Source: Paenibacillus_AB hodogayensis (lineage in GTDB: Bacteria > Bacillota > Bacilli > Paenibacillales > NBRC-103111). From it: a stretch of DNA of 64,000 nucleotides. Shown here piece by piece: positions 42,881-51,762 of this stretch. Made by a program: the position numbers and the translations under genes. The first letter of the stretch is position 1, and the number at the start of each line of letters is the position of its first letter. A model generated the notes under the pieces. That model saw only the letters and a program-made list of their open reading frames with translations, was not told the origin of the DNA and did no database searches. The stretch spans positions 1,054,001-1,118,000 of the forward strand of contig NZ_BAAAYO010000001.1 in NCBI RefSeq assembly GCF_039536325.1. The letters are read 5' to 3'.

Positions 42881-44017
42881 GTGAATAAAGTGCAGTTAAT
42901 CGCAACGGCCCCGATGGGACTGGAGGCGATCGTCGCCCGCGAGGTGCGGGAGCTTGGCTACGACGACGTTATGGTAGAGAACGGAAAGGTCCTGTTTCAA
43001 GCGGAGCCATCGGCTATCGCCCGCGCCAACCTGTGGCTGCGAACGTCGGACCGGATTTTGCTCAAGCTGGGCGAATTCCCGGCCCGCACGTTCGACGAGC
43101 TGTTCGAGGGAACGAAGGCTTTGCCTTGGCCGGACTGGATTCCCGGCGACGCCGCCTTCCCGGTCGAAGGCCGTTCCCATAAATCGCAGCTGTCGAGCGT
43201 GCCCGCCTGCCAAGGCATCGTCAAGAAAGCGGTCGTCGAAAAAATGAAGCAGCGCTACGGGACCGAATGGTTCCCCGAGGACGGCCCGCGCTATGTAATC
43301 GAGGTCTCGCTGCTGAACGACATCGCTACGCTGACGATCGACACGACCGGACCGAGTTTGCATAAGCGCGGCTACCGCAAGCTGATTACCGAAGCGCCGC
43401 TCAAGGAAACGATGGCTGCGGCCATGGTGCTGCTGAGCCGTTGGCGTCCGGGCCGGCCGCTGATCGACCCGTTCTGCGGCTCCGGCACGATTCCGATCGA
43501 GGCGGCTATGATCGGCTGGAATATCGCGCCGGGACTGCGCCGCGAGTTTTCGGCGGAAGCTTGGCCGACGCTCGACCGCAATCTGTGGGATGACGCCCGC
43601 GAGGAAGCGTACGACCTGCTGCGCGACGACGAGCCGCTCGATATTATCGGCTCGGATATCGATCCGGAGGCGGTCGAGGTAGCCCGGGCGAACGCGAAGA
43701 AAGCCGGCCTGTCCGGCGAGCTGCGCTTCCACGAGGCGCCTGTCGCCAAGCTGTGGCCGGATACCGAGTACGGCTGCATCATTACGAACCCGCCATACGG
43801 CGAGCGGATCGGCACCATGGAGGAAGTGGAGAAGACGATCCGCCAGCTTGGCTCGATCTTCGCCAAGCTGCCCACGTGGTCGCTGTTCGCCCTGAGCCCA
43901 AGCAAGCAGTTCGAGCATTATTTCGGCAAAAACGCCGACAAGAAGCGGAAGCTGTTCAACGGCCGAATCGAGTGCAACCTGTTGATGTACCACGGCCCCC
44001 TGCCACCGCGCCATTAA
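42881..44017 (+). CDS. THUMP-domain rRNA N2-guanine methyltransferase (RlmL/YpsC type)
   Basis: SAM-dependent RNA methyltransferase of 378 residues, close to the ~385 of YpsC. The N-terminal ferredoxin-like/THUMP half (1-165, LIATAPMGLEAIVAREVREL) binds RNA. The C-terminal Rossmann domain carries PFCGSGTIPIEAAM, GSDIDPEAVEVARANA and the catalytic TNPPYGER (Asn303). Start GTG at 42881 with a GGAG site; a longer upstream open stretch is antisense to the O-methyltransferase gene and was rejected. A terminator follows. Confidence 0.92.
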   Translation: MNKVQLIATAPMGLEAIVAREVRELGYDDVMVENGKVLFQAEPSAIARANLWLRTSDRILLKLGEFPARTFDELFEGTKALPWPDWIPGDAAFPVEGRSHKSQLSSVPACQGIVKKAVVEKMKQRYGTEWFPEDGPRYVIEVSLLNDIATLTIDTTGPSLHKRGYRKLITEAPLKETMAAAMVLLSRWRPGRPLIDPFCGSGTIPIEAAMIGWNIAPGLRREFSAEAWPTLDRNLWDDAREEAYDLLRDDEPLDIIGSDIDPEAVEVARANAKKAGLSGELRFHEAPVAKLWPDTEYGCIITNPPYGERIGTMEEVEKTIRQLGSIFAKLPTWSLFALSPSKQFEHYFGKNADKKRKLFNGRIECNLLMYHGPLPPRH

Positions 44018-44041
44018 TCCGGACAGGGCCGTACTCAAACC

Positions 44042-44095
44042 AAAACCGCATGGCCTCCAGCAGCCGATTCCGGCCAAAGGAAGTCATGCGGTTTT
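44042..44095. terminator. Bidirectional terminator between rRNA methyltransferase and araM
   Basis: AAAACCGCATG (44042-44052) and CATGCGGTTTT (44085-44095), perfect over 11 bp, with inner GGCC/GGCC pairing and terminal A/T tracts. Confidence 0.85.
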
Positions 44096-44161
44096 ATCGT
44101 TACGGGGAGCTTGTCCAGTAACAATCGCAACCGATCCGTCTGCTCCCACAGGCGGTCATGC

Positions 44162-45529
44162 TTACGCTCGGACGCCGACGGCCATCTCCTCCGCAAACGG
44201 CTCCAGCCAGTCCGCTTGATCGGCCAGCTGCAGAATGGTGTACCGGCTGCGAACCTCCTTGGCCATGCGCAGCGCCTCCGCCAATTCCTCCCCGCCGATC
44301 CCGATTTGTTCCGGCTTGGCGGGCGCGCCCGCTTGACGGAGCAAATCCGGCAAGTCCGAGGCGAGGTCGAGAATCGCCCTCAGCCGCGACTTCAGTCCGG
44401 GCCAGTGCGCGACAAGCCTGTCGCGGCGAATATCCAGCTCCGGCTGGGGCAGCAGCAGGCCGCGGTTGGCGGCGATGATTTCCTCGGCCAGCGCGCCGTA
44501 GCAGCGGCGAATATCGCGCTCCCATTGCTCCCTCCGCTCCGCCGGCTTCTCGCGCATCGCGATCGTCTCGACGTCGGTTTGCAGCAGCTTCTCGTACAGC
44601 TTCGCGATAACTGGGGTGGCGACCCCCACTTTGATTCCGTGCAGCTCCGGTTTGTGCCCCGCGGCGAAATGCTTCATCTCCCAATAATGCGAAAGGTGAT
44701 GCTCGGCTCCGGAGGCCGGACGGGAGCTGCCGACCATCTGCATGGCGATGCCGGACAGCACGAGCCCTTCCATCAGCAGGCGGGTCGCCTGCTCCTCCCC
44801 GTCGCGTATCGCTCCGATGCTGTCGATAATGCCTGTCAGCGCACGCACCATCAGCCCTGCAACGATGTCGCAATAATATTCCTGCTCCACGACAGACGCC
44901 AGCAGCCAATCGCATAATGCCGTTATCTTCGCCAGCATATCCCCAACCCCGGCCGCCGCCCGGTCGGCCGGAGCCTGCCGAAGCACGGTCAAATCGCCGA
45001 CGACCGCGACCGGAGAAGCCAGCGCGTACGTCTTCTTGAAGCCGTTCACAAGAAGCGGCGAGGCCGTCGAGGCGTAGCCGTCCATGGAAGGCGCCGTTGC
45101 CGCCACGATATACGGAAGCTTCGCCTTGGAGCTGACGAAGCGGACGATATCGTTGATCGTCCCGGAACCGACGGCTATAACCAGCTCCGTATCCGGCTCC
45201 AGATCGATCAAGACGCGGACGATCGCTTTCTCCTCGGCATACCATTGCTCTTCGGGAAATACGCTCAGCCGAATGTCCATCCCTTGGCGCGACAGTTCCC
45301 CGGCCAACGTCTCTCCCGCCGCTGCATAGCTCGCGCGATCGGCTACAAGCAGCGCCTTCCGGCCCAGCCCCAGCTCCCGGATCAGCCCGTACGTCCGGTA
45401 CAGGGCCCCTTCCTCCAGCACGAATTTCCGAATATGCACCTCATGTTCCCGCCCGCACGGGCAATGAAAAGAAACGCCCGCAAGCTGCTCCGCCGACTGC
45501 CGCAGCACCGATTCCGCCGTGTTGTTCAT
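44162..45529 (-). CDS. araM: sn-Glycerol-1-phosphate dehydrogenase (AraM/EgsA family)
   Basis: NAD(P)H-dependent reductase of dihydroxyacetone phosphate to sn-glycerol-1-phosphate, the archaeal-type glycerol backbone; in Bacillus it feeds PcrB to make heptaprenylglyceryl phosphate. The 455-residue protein has the nucleotide motif GSGTINDIVRF, APSMDGYAS and metal ligands in GVGDMLAK, EHHLSHYWEM and LHGIKVGV. It is about 60 residues longer than B. subtilis AraM, mostly in the N- and C-terminal parts. The start MNNTAESVLRQ has a GGAGAG site. It follows a GNAT gene by 32 bp in the same direction; no arabinose operon is adjacent. Confidence 0.9.
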   Translation of the reverse strand: MNNTAESVLRQSAEQLAGVSFHCPCGREHEVHIRKFVLEEGALYRTYGLIRELGLGRKALLVADRASYAAAGETLAGELSRQGMDIRLSVFPEEQWYAEEKAIVRVLIDLEPDTELVIAVGSGTINDIVRFVSSKAKLPYIVAATAPSMDGYASTASPLLVNGFKKTYALASPVAVVGDLTVLRQAPADRAAAGVGDMLAKITALCDWLLASVVEQEYYCDIVAGLMVRALTGIIDSIGAIRDGEEQATRLLMEGLVLSGIAMQMVGSSRPASGAEHHLSHYWEMKHFAAGHKPELHGIKVGVATPVIAKLYEKLLQTDVETIAMREKPAERREQWERDIRRCYGALAEEIIAANRGLLLPQPELDIRRDRLVAHWPGLKSRLRAILDLASDLPDLLRQAGAPAKPEQIGIGGEELAEALRMAKEVRSRYTILQLADQADWLEPFAEEMAVGVRA

Positions 45530-45561
45530 CGCTCTCTCCTTTGTCTGCCGCGTCTCCGGCT

Positions 45562-46110
45562 TTACAGCTCGATCCAAAATCTGCGCAGTACGTTGCCGTC
45601 TTCATCCCTGTATTCGGATTCCAATCGACCGCCGTTTTTCAAGATGGTCTTCTCGGAGCCCGTGTTCTCTTTGTCGCACACGACCAGCACCTTGTCCAGC
45701 CCCAGCTCCTTCGTCTTTTGCAAAGCAAAGCGCAGCAGGACCGACGCGTAGCCTTTTCGCCGCGCGGACGGCCGTATTCCATAGCCGATATGGCCTCCGC
45801 TGTTCAGCAGCTTCTCATTCAGCCGATGGCGGATATTCACCGCTCCGACCACTTGGTCCCCTTCGTCGACCAGCCAATAGGTGGAGTGGGGGACCCAGCC
45901 GGGGGTGAACAGCTTCTCTTCGCTGTCTTCGGCATACAGAAAGTCGAGCATCGCCGTGAAATCGTCAGGCGCCCGTTCGACGACCCAAGGCACGATATCC
46001 TCCCCGCTGCTCCTCCACTCTTCGTAAAACGATACATACTGCTCGCGGTATTCTTCCGCTGGCCTTACCAGACGTACCCGACTTTGCTCCAACAACCGCA
46101 CCACCCGCAT
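45562..46110 (-). CDS. GNAT-family N-acetyltransferase
   Basis: Acetyl-CoA-dependent acyltransferase of up to 182 residues. The GNAT core is visible: VVGAVNIRHRLNEKLLNSGGHIGYGIRPSARRKGYASVLL (strand 4 and the R/Q-x-x-G-x-A pyrophosphate loop as RRKGYA) and LVVCDKENTGSEKTILKNGG. Similar to RimJ/RimL- and YkwB-like proteins; the acceptor is unknown. The ATG at 46110 lacks a good ribosome site, so the true start could lie a few codons inward. Same strand as araM. Confidence 0.85.
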   Translation of the reverse strand: MRVVRLLEQSRVRLVRPAEEYREQYVSFYEEWRSSGEDIVPWVVERAPDDFTAMLDFLYAEDSEEKLFTPGWVPHSTYWLVDEGDQVVGAVNIRHRLNEKLLNSGGHIGYGIRPSARRKGYASVLLRFALQKTKELGLDKVLVVCDKENTGSEKTILKNGGRLESEYRDEDGNVLRRFWIEL

Positions 46111-46159
46111 TTAAATTTCACTAATGGTATCATACGGAGGCGGAACAAAGCAATTGCGG

Positions 46160-47623
46160 CTAGGCGTCTCTGCCCGGGCCGGATACGAAGTTGTTCACCC
46201 GCTCCCGGCACTTCTCCTTGTCGCCGTAGTTATCGTACAATCGGCTCGCCACCTTGCCCCCATCCCCGAAAAAGAACCGTTCGTACAGCGTCTGCCTCCC
46301 GGCGAACGAGCTTGCGCTCAGCTCCCAAGCGAGCCGGAACAACCCGATCTTCGAACGGGCGTCCGTATCGATGCCTTTCAGATGGGCGTTCAAATCGGCT
46401 TCGACGGGAGAAAGGAAATCGCGCTCGCCCGGAATCATAACCAATCCGCTCGCCCCGAGCAGCTGAACGATCTCGATCAGGCGCGGATACAGCTTTGGAT
46501 ACAGGAAATTGGCCGTATAAAGCGGGCCGGGAGCGGGGAGCATCGTTCCCCACCGATCGTTCTTCGCTTGAAGCTCGGAGGAGGTCAGCAGCGCTTTCAG
46601 CGTCTCCAAAGCGGCAATCACCTCCGCGGCTTTCTCCACGACATGCGGGTACGTGCGCAGGCCGAGCATTTGAATAATCGCTTCGATCGTTCCGAGCAGG
46701 AACTCCGTCTTGGCGACGTTGCGGCAAAGCACTTGATGAGTGGCGTGGGTATGAAACCGGCTCTGCTCGATAAAGCTCACCGCCATATTCTCGTCGCCGT
46801 ACAGAAATACACGGTCGTGCGGAACGAGGACGCGGTCGAATACGACCAGCATATCCATCTCCTCGAACCTCGAGCTGAGCGGGTAATCGAAGGGGGAATC
46901 TCCCGCTACGAAGCTCTCCCGGGCGATAAAGCGGATGCCCGGCAAATCGCTCGGCACCGCGAAGGCGAAGGCATGCGGGTTGACGTCGGCAAAGGAGGGC
47001 AAAGGGGCCGGGAAGATAAGAATCTCCTCCGCCGTAGCTCCCTGCGTGGCTAGCAGGAATGCGCCGCTGACGACGAGTCCGTCCTTGTTCTTCTCGATGA
47101 CCCGCGCCGTTTCCGGCTGCTCCAGCGTCTTCATGAAGGTCGACAGACGACCTGCATGGGGAACGATAAACGCATGCGACAACGTAATATCCTGATCCCG
47201 GCAATATTCGTAATATCTCCTTAAGTTGTCCGCATATTGCGGGTTATGCTCCTCCAGCAGTCCGGCGGCCGCACCGAAAGCCATGATCGTCGTATTCATA
47301 TAGTCTGGGGCGCGCCCCAAAAACCCGTGATGACGTCCGGACCACAGCGTCATCATCGCTCGCCGACGTTCCAGGTCCCCCTTCTCGACGGGACGCAGAA
47401 ACGACAAGCCGACAGGATCGCCGGTAGCCGGGGAGGCATACGTCATCGCATCCTTGAAGGCTTCGCTGCCCTGCATGTCGTAAAGAGACGCTTGCGTCGA
47501 AATCAGTCCGCGAAAAGCCGGATGCGCCGAGAGCGGTCCCTTCACCTTCTCCCCGCTCAGCCATATTTCCATCTTTGCTTGATCGATTCGATCCGTATAC
47601 TGTTTTCCGTTTTTGATCGGCAT
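46160..47623 (-). CDS. hpaB: 4-Hydroxyphenylacetate 3-monooxygenase family protein, oxygenase component
   Basis: FADH2-using aromatic ortho-hydroxylase of the HpaB/PheA1 family, 487 residues. Family stretches: MPIKNGKQYTDRIDQAKMEIWLSG at the start, GLSFLRPVEKGDLERRR, LSHAFIVPHAGRL, and WELSASSFAGRQTLYERFFFGD near the end. The second ATG (47623) is preferred because the GGAAGGTGG site is then at normal distance. Such oxygenases need a flavin reductase partner (HpaC); none is adjacent. The nearest flavin reductase in the window is at 58.1 kb. The natural phenolic substrate is not known. Confidence 0.9.
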   Translation of the reverse strand: MPIKNGKQYTDRIDQAKMEIWLSGEKVKGPLSAHPAFRGLISTQASLYDMQGSEAFKDAMTYASPATGDPVGLSFLRPVEKGDLERRRAMMTLWSGRHHGFLGRAPDYMNTTIMAFGAAAGLLEEHNPQYADNLRRYYEYCRDQDITLSHAFIVPHAGRLSTFMKTLEQPETARVIEKNKDGLVVSGAFLLATQGATAEEILIFPAPLPSFADVNPHAFAFAVPSDLPGIRFIARESFVAGDSPFDYPLSSRFEEMDMLVVFDRVLVPHDRVFLYGDENMAVSFIEQSRFHTHATHQVLCRNVAKTEFLLGTIEAIIQMLGLRTYPHVVEKAAEVIAALETLKALLTSSELQAKNDRWGTMLPAPGPLYTANFLYPKLYPRLIEIVQLLGASGLVMIPGERDFLSPVEADLNAHLKGIDTDARSKIGLFRLAWELSASSFAGRQTLYERFFFGDGGKVASRLYDNYGDKEKCRERVNNFVSGPGRDA

Positions 47624-47748
47624 ATACATCCACCTTCCGGCGTAATGCTATAGCATACGCAGAACGCGGCGGAAGGCAAGGGACAACAGCCTTCGTCGGG
47701 CACGGAACGGGAAACGAAACGGTGCCGGGACAAGCGTCCGCATACGAC

Positions 47749-47791
47749 AACGAGCCTTCTTGACCGCTTTCGGCGGCTTTGAGGGCTCGTT
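47749..47791. terminator. Stem-loop between DHH gene end and hpaB start
   Basis: AACGAGCC (47749-47756) with GGCTCGTT (47784-47791) plus an inner CCGC/GCGG stem. It lies just past the DHH gene stop on its strand. U tracts are poor, so termination efficiency is uncertain. Confidence 0.5.
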
Positions 47792-47801
47792 ATTCTTATA
47801 C

Positions 47802-48719
47802 TTATCCGTTCTGTTTCATCGTCGAGACGATCCGCTCCAGCGATTCGTTAGCGGAATCGTAAGCGACCTGGCACGTTCCTGCGGCAACATGCCCGCCTCC
47901 TCCGAAGCCGAGCATCAGCGCGCCGACGTCAGTACGGGAGCCGCGGTTCACGATGCTGTGCCCGCAGGCGAATACGCAATTTTGCTTGTTTTTGCCGTCC
48001 ACAATCCAGATTGAAATGTTCTGCTCCGGATAGAGAGCGTAGATCATGAACCGGTTGCCCGGATAGATCGGATCGACGCCGCGCAGGTCGGTCACGATCA
48101 CGTTGCCGTCGGTACGCGTATGCGCCGCCAGCATCGCGCGATACTGCTCGTCAAGCTCGTTGTACCGCTTCACCCGCTCCAGCACGTCCGGCAGCTGCAT
48201 GATCTCGTCCACCGACTTCGTCGCGCAGTGCTCCACCAGCTCCTCCATCAGCTGGTAGTTGCTGATCCGGTAATCGCGGTATCGGCCAAGCCCGGTGCGG
48301 GCATCCATAATAAAGGACAACAGGTCCCAGCCTTGCGGTTGCAAAATATCGTCCCGGCTGAACTGCGCCGAATCGGCCTTGTCCACGCCGGCCATAATGT
48401 CGTCAAGTTCGGCCCCGAACTTCTCTCGGCCGCCGTAATAATCGTATACGACCCGCGCTGCGCTCGGCGCTACGCGCGTCTCGCCCTCGAAGCGGATGTT
48501 TTCCCCGTTGCGCAGCAGCTCGCTGGAATGATGATCGAACCATAGACCGCAGCCCGGCGCATAAGGCAGGTTGGCCAATATATCGTTCCCGTTCACTTCG
48601 ACCAGTCCGTCCTGCACATCCTTCGGATGCACGAACTTCATCTCGTCGATCATTCCCAGCTTCTTAAACAACATGGCGCAGACGAGCCCGTCGAAATCGG
48701 ATCTTGTAATTAAGCGCAT
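47802..48719 (-). CDS. DHH-superfamily phosphoesterase-like protein
   Basis: Cytoplasmic protein of 305 residues with DHH-family motifs: RLITRSDFDGLVCAML (motif I), WFDHHSSEL (the DHH motif) and the C-terminal DHHA1-like GFGGGGHVAAGTCQV. Relatives include exopolyphosphatases, NrnA nanoRNases and c-di-AMP phosphodiesterases; this short form has no membrane, PAS or GGDEF parts. The start MRLITRSDF has a GGAGGGGAG site. The exact substrate cannot be assigned. Confidence 0.82.
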   Translation of the reverse strand: MRLITRSDFDGLVCAMLFKKLGMIDEMKFVHPKDVQDGLVEVNGNDILANLPYAPGCGLWFDHHSSELLRNGENIRFEGETRVAPSAARVVYDYYGGREKFGAELDDIMAGVDKADSAQFSRDDILQPQGWDLLSFIMDARTGLGRYRDYRISNYQLMEELVEHCATKSVDEIMQLPDVLERVKRYNELDEQYRAMLAAHTRTDGNVIVTDLRGVDPIYPGNRFMIYALYPEQNISIWIVDGKNKQNCVFACGHSIVNRGSRTDVGALMLGFGGGGHVAAGTCQVAYDSANESLERIVSTMKQNG

Positions 48720-48822
48720 TGTCCGCTTCTCCCCTCCATAGTCCATTGGAACTATACATATTCGCGAAGGAATGATCGTTTCCTGCTGCTTCACGCTTTT
48801 TTTACAATCATCTTTTCTACTA

Positions 48823-48860
48823 TAAAAAAAGAAAGAGACGGCGCCATCGCAGCACCGTCT
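48823..48860 (-). terminator. Terminator of the pyruvate dehydrogenase operon
   Basis: Minus-strand stem AGACGGTGC (48852-48860) with GCGCCGTCT (48836-48844), one G-U pair, followed by TCTTTCTTTTTTT. Confidence 0.88.
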
Positions 48861-48899
48861 ACTTGTCGTCCCTTTTACCCGGGACGCGGAATCATTTTA

Positions 48900-50312
48900 T
48901 TATTTGACCACCATATGGATCGGATGACCCAAAGCGCCTTCCGCCGCGTCCATCACGATCTCGCCGAGAGTCGGATGCGCGTGGATCGTCAGCGAAATAT
49001 CTTCGATCGTTGCTCCCATCTCAACCGCGAGACCCAGCTCGGCAATCAGGTTGGATGCTTCCGCGCCGACGATTTGCGCGCCGATCAGCAGCCCCGTATC
49101 TTTGTCGCCGATCAGCTTGACGAACCCTTCGTTCGCTCCGATCGACTGGGCGCGACCGTTCGCTCCGTAGCTGAAGCGTCCGGAAAAGACGTTGACGCCC
49201 TTCTCTTTCGCTTCGGTTTCGCTCAAGCCGACGCTGGCGATTTCCGGCTCCGAGAAGACGACGGCTGGAATCGCTTTGTAATCGACCGCGCTCGATTGTC
49301 CGGCGATCGCTTCCGCAGCCACTTTCGCCTCGTAGGAAGCTTTGTGGGCCAGCGACGGGCCAGGAACGACGTCGCCGATGGCGAAAATCGCCGGCACGCT
49401 CGTGCGTCCTTGACGGTCGACCTCGATCAGTCCGCGGTCGGACACCTTCACGCCGATGGCTTGCAAGCCAAGCTCATCGGTGTTCGGTCTGCGTCCTACG
49501 GTAACGAGTACGTAGTCGGCCGTTACTTGCTTCTCTTCTCCGCCGACCGTGTACGTCACCGTAACGTCGGAATCGGTTTGCTTCGCGTCCTTCGCCAGTG
49601 CTTCCGTCACGACGTCCACATTGGACTTCTTCAGGCTGCGGCCGACATAGCGGGACAGTTCTTTCTCAAAGCCCGGCAGAATCGTGTCGGAGCCTTCCAG
49701 TACGGTAACTTTCGTGCCGAACTTGGCAAACGTCTGTCCAAGCTCGATTCCGATGTAGCCGCCGCCGATGACGACGAGGCTTTGCGGGATTTCGCTCAAG
49801 GAGAGCGCTTCTGTCGAGGACAAAATCCGTTTGCCGAACGGGAAAGCTTTCAGCTCGACCGGACGGGAGCCGGTAGCAATAATGCAGTTGTTGAATTTAT
49901 ATTGCGTCGAGTCGCTTTCGGTTGCGACGCTGACGACGGACTCGTTGACGAAGAACGCTTCTCCGCTGACGAACTGAATTTTGTTGCCCTTGAGCAGCGA
50001 GCTTACGCCGCCGCTTTGTTTTTTGACGATACCGTTTTTCCATTCCTGTACTTTGGCCCAATCGACCTTAACGCCGTCGACCTCGATGCCGTATTCGGAC
50101 CCTTGCAGGGCCGATTCGTAGCGATGAGCCGCGGAAATAAGCGCTTTGGACGGAATGCAGCCGCGGTTCAGGCAGACACCGCCGATTTCGGCTTTATCCA
50201 CACAAACGACAGACTTGCCAAGCTGAGCGGCGCGAATGGCAGCCACATATCCTCCGGGACCGGAACCGATAACCAACACGTCGACATCTACTGTAAGCGT
50301 TCCGACTACCAT
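48900..50312 (-). CDS. pdhD: Dihydrolipoyl dehydrogenase (E3 of pyruvate dehydrogenase)
   Basis: FAD enzyme that reoxidises dihydrolipoamide with NAD+, 470 residues. FAD site VLVIGSGPGGYVAAIRAAQLG, redox-active disulfide GGVCLNRGCIPSK, NAD site VVIGGGYIGIELGQTF and C-terminal catalytic IHAHPTLGE. The ATG comes 4 bp after the E2 stop, with a GGAGGT site inside the E2 end, so the genes are translationally coupled. Last gene of pdhABCD; it may also serve other 2-oxoacid dehydrogenases and the glycine cleavage system. Confidence 0.97.
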   Translation of the reverse strand: MVVGTLTVDVDVLVIGSGPGGYVAAIRAAQLGKSVVCVDKAEIGGVCLNRGCIPSKALISAAHRYESALQGSEYGIEVDGVKVDWAKVQEWKNGIVKKQSGGVSSLLKGNKIQFVSGEAFFVNESVVSVATESDSTQYKFNNCIIATGSRPVELKAFPFGKRILSSTEALSLSEIPQSLVVIGGGYIGIELGQTFAKFGTKVTVLEGSDTILPGFEKELSRYVGRSLKKSNVDVVTEALAKDAKQTDSDVTVTYTVGGEEKQVTADYVLVTVGRRPNTDELGLQAIGVKVSDRGLIEVDRQGRTSVPAIFAIGDVVPGPSLAHKASYEAKVAAEAIAGQSSAVDYKAIPAVVFSEPEIASVGLSETEAKEKGVNVFSGRFSYGANGRAQSIGANEGFVKLIGDKDTGLLIGAQIVGAEASNLIAELGLAVEMGATIEDISLTIHAHPTLGEIVMDAAEGALGHPIHMVVK

Positions 50313-50316
50313 GTGT

Positions 50317-51648
50317 TTATACCTCCATTACCATAAGCTGCGGGTCTTCCAGCAGCGATTTGATGTAGTTCATGGCGTTTTGCGCCGTTGCGCCGTCGAT
50401 CAGGCGATGGTCGAAGCTGAGCGAGAGCGCCATGACGTTGCCGATAACGATCTGACCGTCGCGCACGACCGGCTTCTCGGAGATGCGTCCGGTGCCGAGA
50501 ATGGCCACTTCGGGATAGTTGATAACCGGGGTAAAGAACATGCCGCCGGCCGAACCGATATTCGTGATGGAGATCGTACTGCCCTTCAACTCGCCCGATT
50601 GCAGCTTGCCGTCGCGCCCGCGCGCGGCCAACTCGCGGATTTCACCCGCCACCTGCCATACGTTCTTGCGGTCGGCGTCGAATACGACAGGCACGAGCAG
50701 TCCGTTGTCCGTATCGGTAGCGATGCCGATGTTGTAATACTTTTTATACACGATCTCGCTTTTCTCGTCGTCGATCGACGCGTTAAGCGCCGGGAATTGC
50801 TTCACTGCAGCTACCAAAGCTTTCACGATGAAAGGCAGGTACGTCAGCTTGACGCCCTTCTTCTCCGCCAGCGGCTTCGCTTTTTGACGAAGCTCGACGA
50901 GCGCCGTTACGTCCACTTCGTCCATGATCGTAACATGAGGCGCCGTATAGACGGATTTGACCATCGCATTTGCAATCGCCTTGCGCATGCCCTTAAGCGG
51001 TACGCGTTCTTCGACGCGGTCGCCGGAAACTGCCGACGACGATGCGGGAGCGGATGCCGACGCTTGCGGCGCCGCATCCTCTTGAGCGGGAGCCGAAGCT
51101 TGACCGCCACCCGCTTCGAAAGCGAGCACGTCGTCCTTCGTTACTTGGCCGTTGCGGCCGGTGCCGCGGATCGCGGCAAGATCGACGCCCTTCTCGCGGG
51201 CGAACTTGCGCACGCTAGGCGTAGCGAGCACTTGACCGCCAGCGGCGGCTGCCGGTGCGGCCGGAGCCGGTGCTGCTTCCTTCGGCGCAGCCGTCTCGGA
51301 AGCGGCAGGTGCGGATGGCGCAGCCGCAGGTGGCGCTGCTTGAGCCGGCGCTGCCTCACCGGCAGCGTCTCCGCCGCCATGGTGAATGGATTCGGGCGGA
51401 ATTTCCCCGACTACATCGATAACCGCGAGCGGATCGCCTACGTGAGAAACCGTTCCTTCCTTCACTTTCAGCTCGACGATTTTGCCGGTTACCGGGGAAG
51501 GCACTTCCACGACCGCTTTATCGTTCTGCACGTCCATAATGATTTGATCTTCTTTTATTTCGTCTCCAGGCTTGACGTGCCATTTCACGATTTCGCCTTC
51601 ATGGAGTCCTTCGCCGAGCTCCGGAAGTCTGAATTGCCAGATCGCCAT
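50317..51648 (-). CDS. pdhC: Dihydrolipoamide acetyltransferase (E2 of pyruvate dehydrogenase)
   Basis: Core of the complex, 443 residues. One lipoyl domain (1-80, lipoyl Lys44 in VQNDKAVVEV), an Ala/Pro/Glu-rich flexible linker (about 100-145), the peripheral-subunit-binding domain (ATPSVRKFAREKGVDLAAIRGTG), a second Ala/Ser-rich linker and the catalytic domain with DHRLIDGATA. Start MAIWQFRLPELGEG has a GAAGGAGG site. Separated from pdhB by 114 bp that contain a strong stem-loop. LipL at 56.1 kb is the likely enzyme that places the octanoyl group on Lys44. Confidence 0.96.
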   Translation of the reverse strand: MAIWQFRLPELGEGLHEGEIVKWHVKPGDEIKEDQIIMDVQNDKAVVEVPSPVTGKIVELKVKEGTVSHVGDPLAVIDVVGEIPPESIHHGGGDAAGEAAPAQAAPPAAAPSAPAASETAAPKEAAPAPAAPAAAAGGQVLATPSVRKFAREKGVDLAAIRGTGRNGQVTKDDVLAFEAGGGQASAPAQEDAAPQASASAPASSSAVSGDRVEERVPLKGMRKAIANAMVKSVYTAPHVTIMDEVDVTALVELRQKAKPLAEKKGVKLTYLPFIVKALVAAVKQFPALNASIDDEKSEIVYKKYYNIGIATDTDNGLLVPVVFDADRKNVWQVAGEIRELAARGRDGKLQSGELKGSTISITNIGSAGGMFFTPVINYPEVAILGTGRISEKPVVRDGQIVIGNVMALSLSFDHRLIDGATAQNAMNYIKSLLEDPQLMVMEV

Positions 51649-51717
51649 AATGATGCCTCCTTCGGATCGCCCCGCGAGCGACCAAGCGGTCCGGGGCAAA
51701 GTATGCGTATTGCGGAA

Positions 51718-51749
51718 GGCAATGACGGGAACGCGGTTCCGTCATTGCC
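51718..51749 (-). other. Intercistronic stem-loop between pdhB and pdhC
   Basis: GGCAATGACGGGAAC (51718-51732) pairs with GTTCCGTCATTGCC (51736-51749) with one bulged base. No U tract follows, so it looks like an RNA processing or stability element, or a partial terminator that lets E2-E3 be made at a different level from E1. Confidence 0.6.
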
Positions 51750-51762
51750 TGCGGCATGGTTA

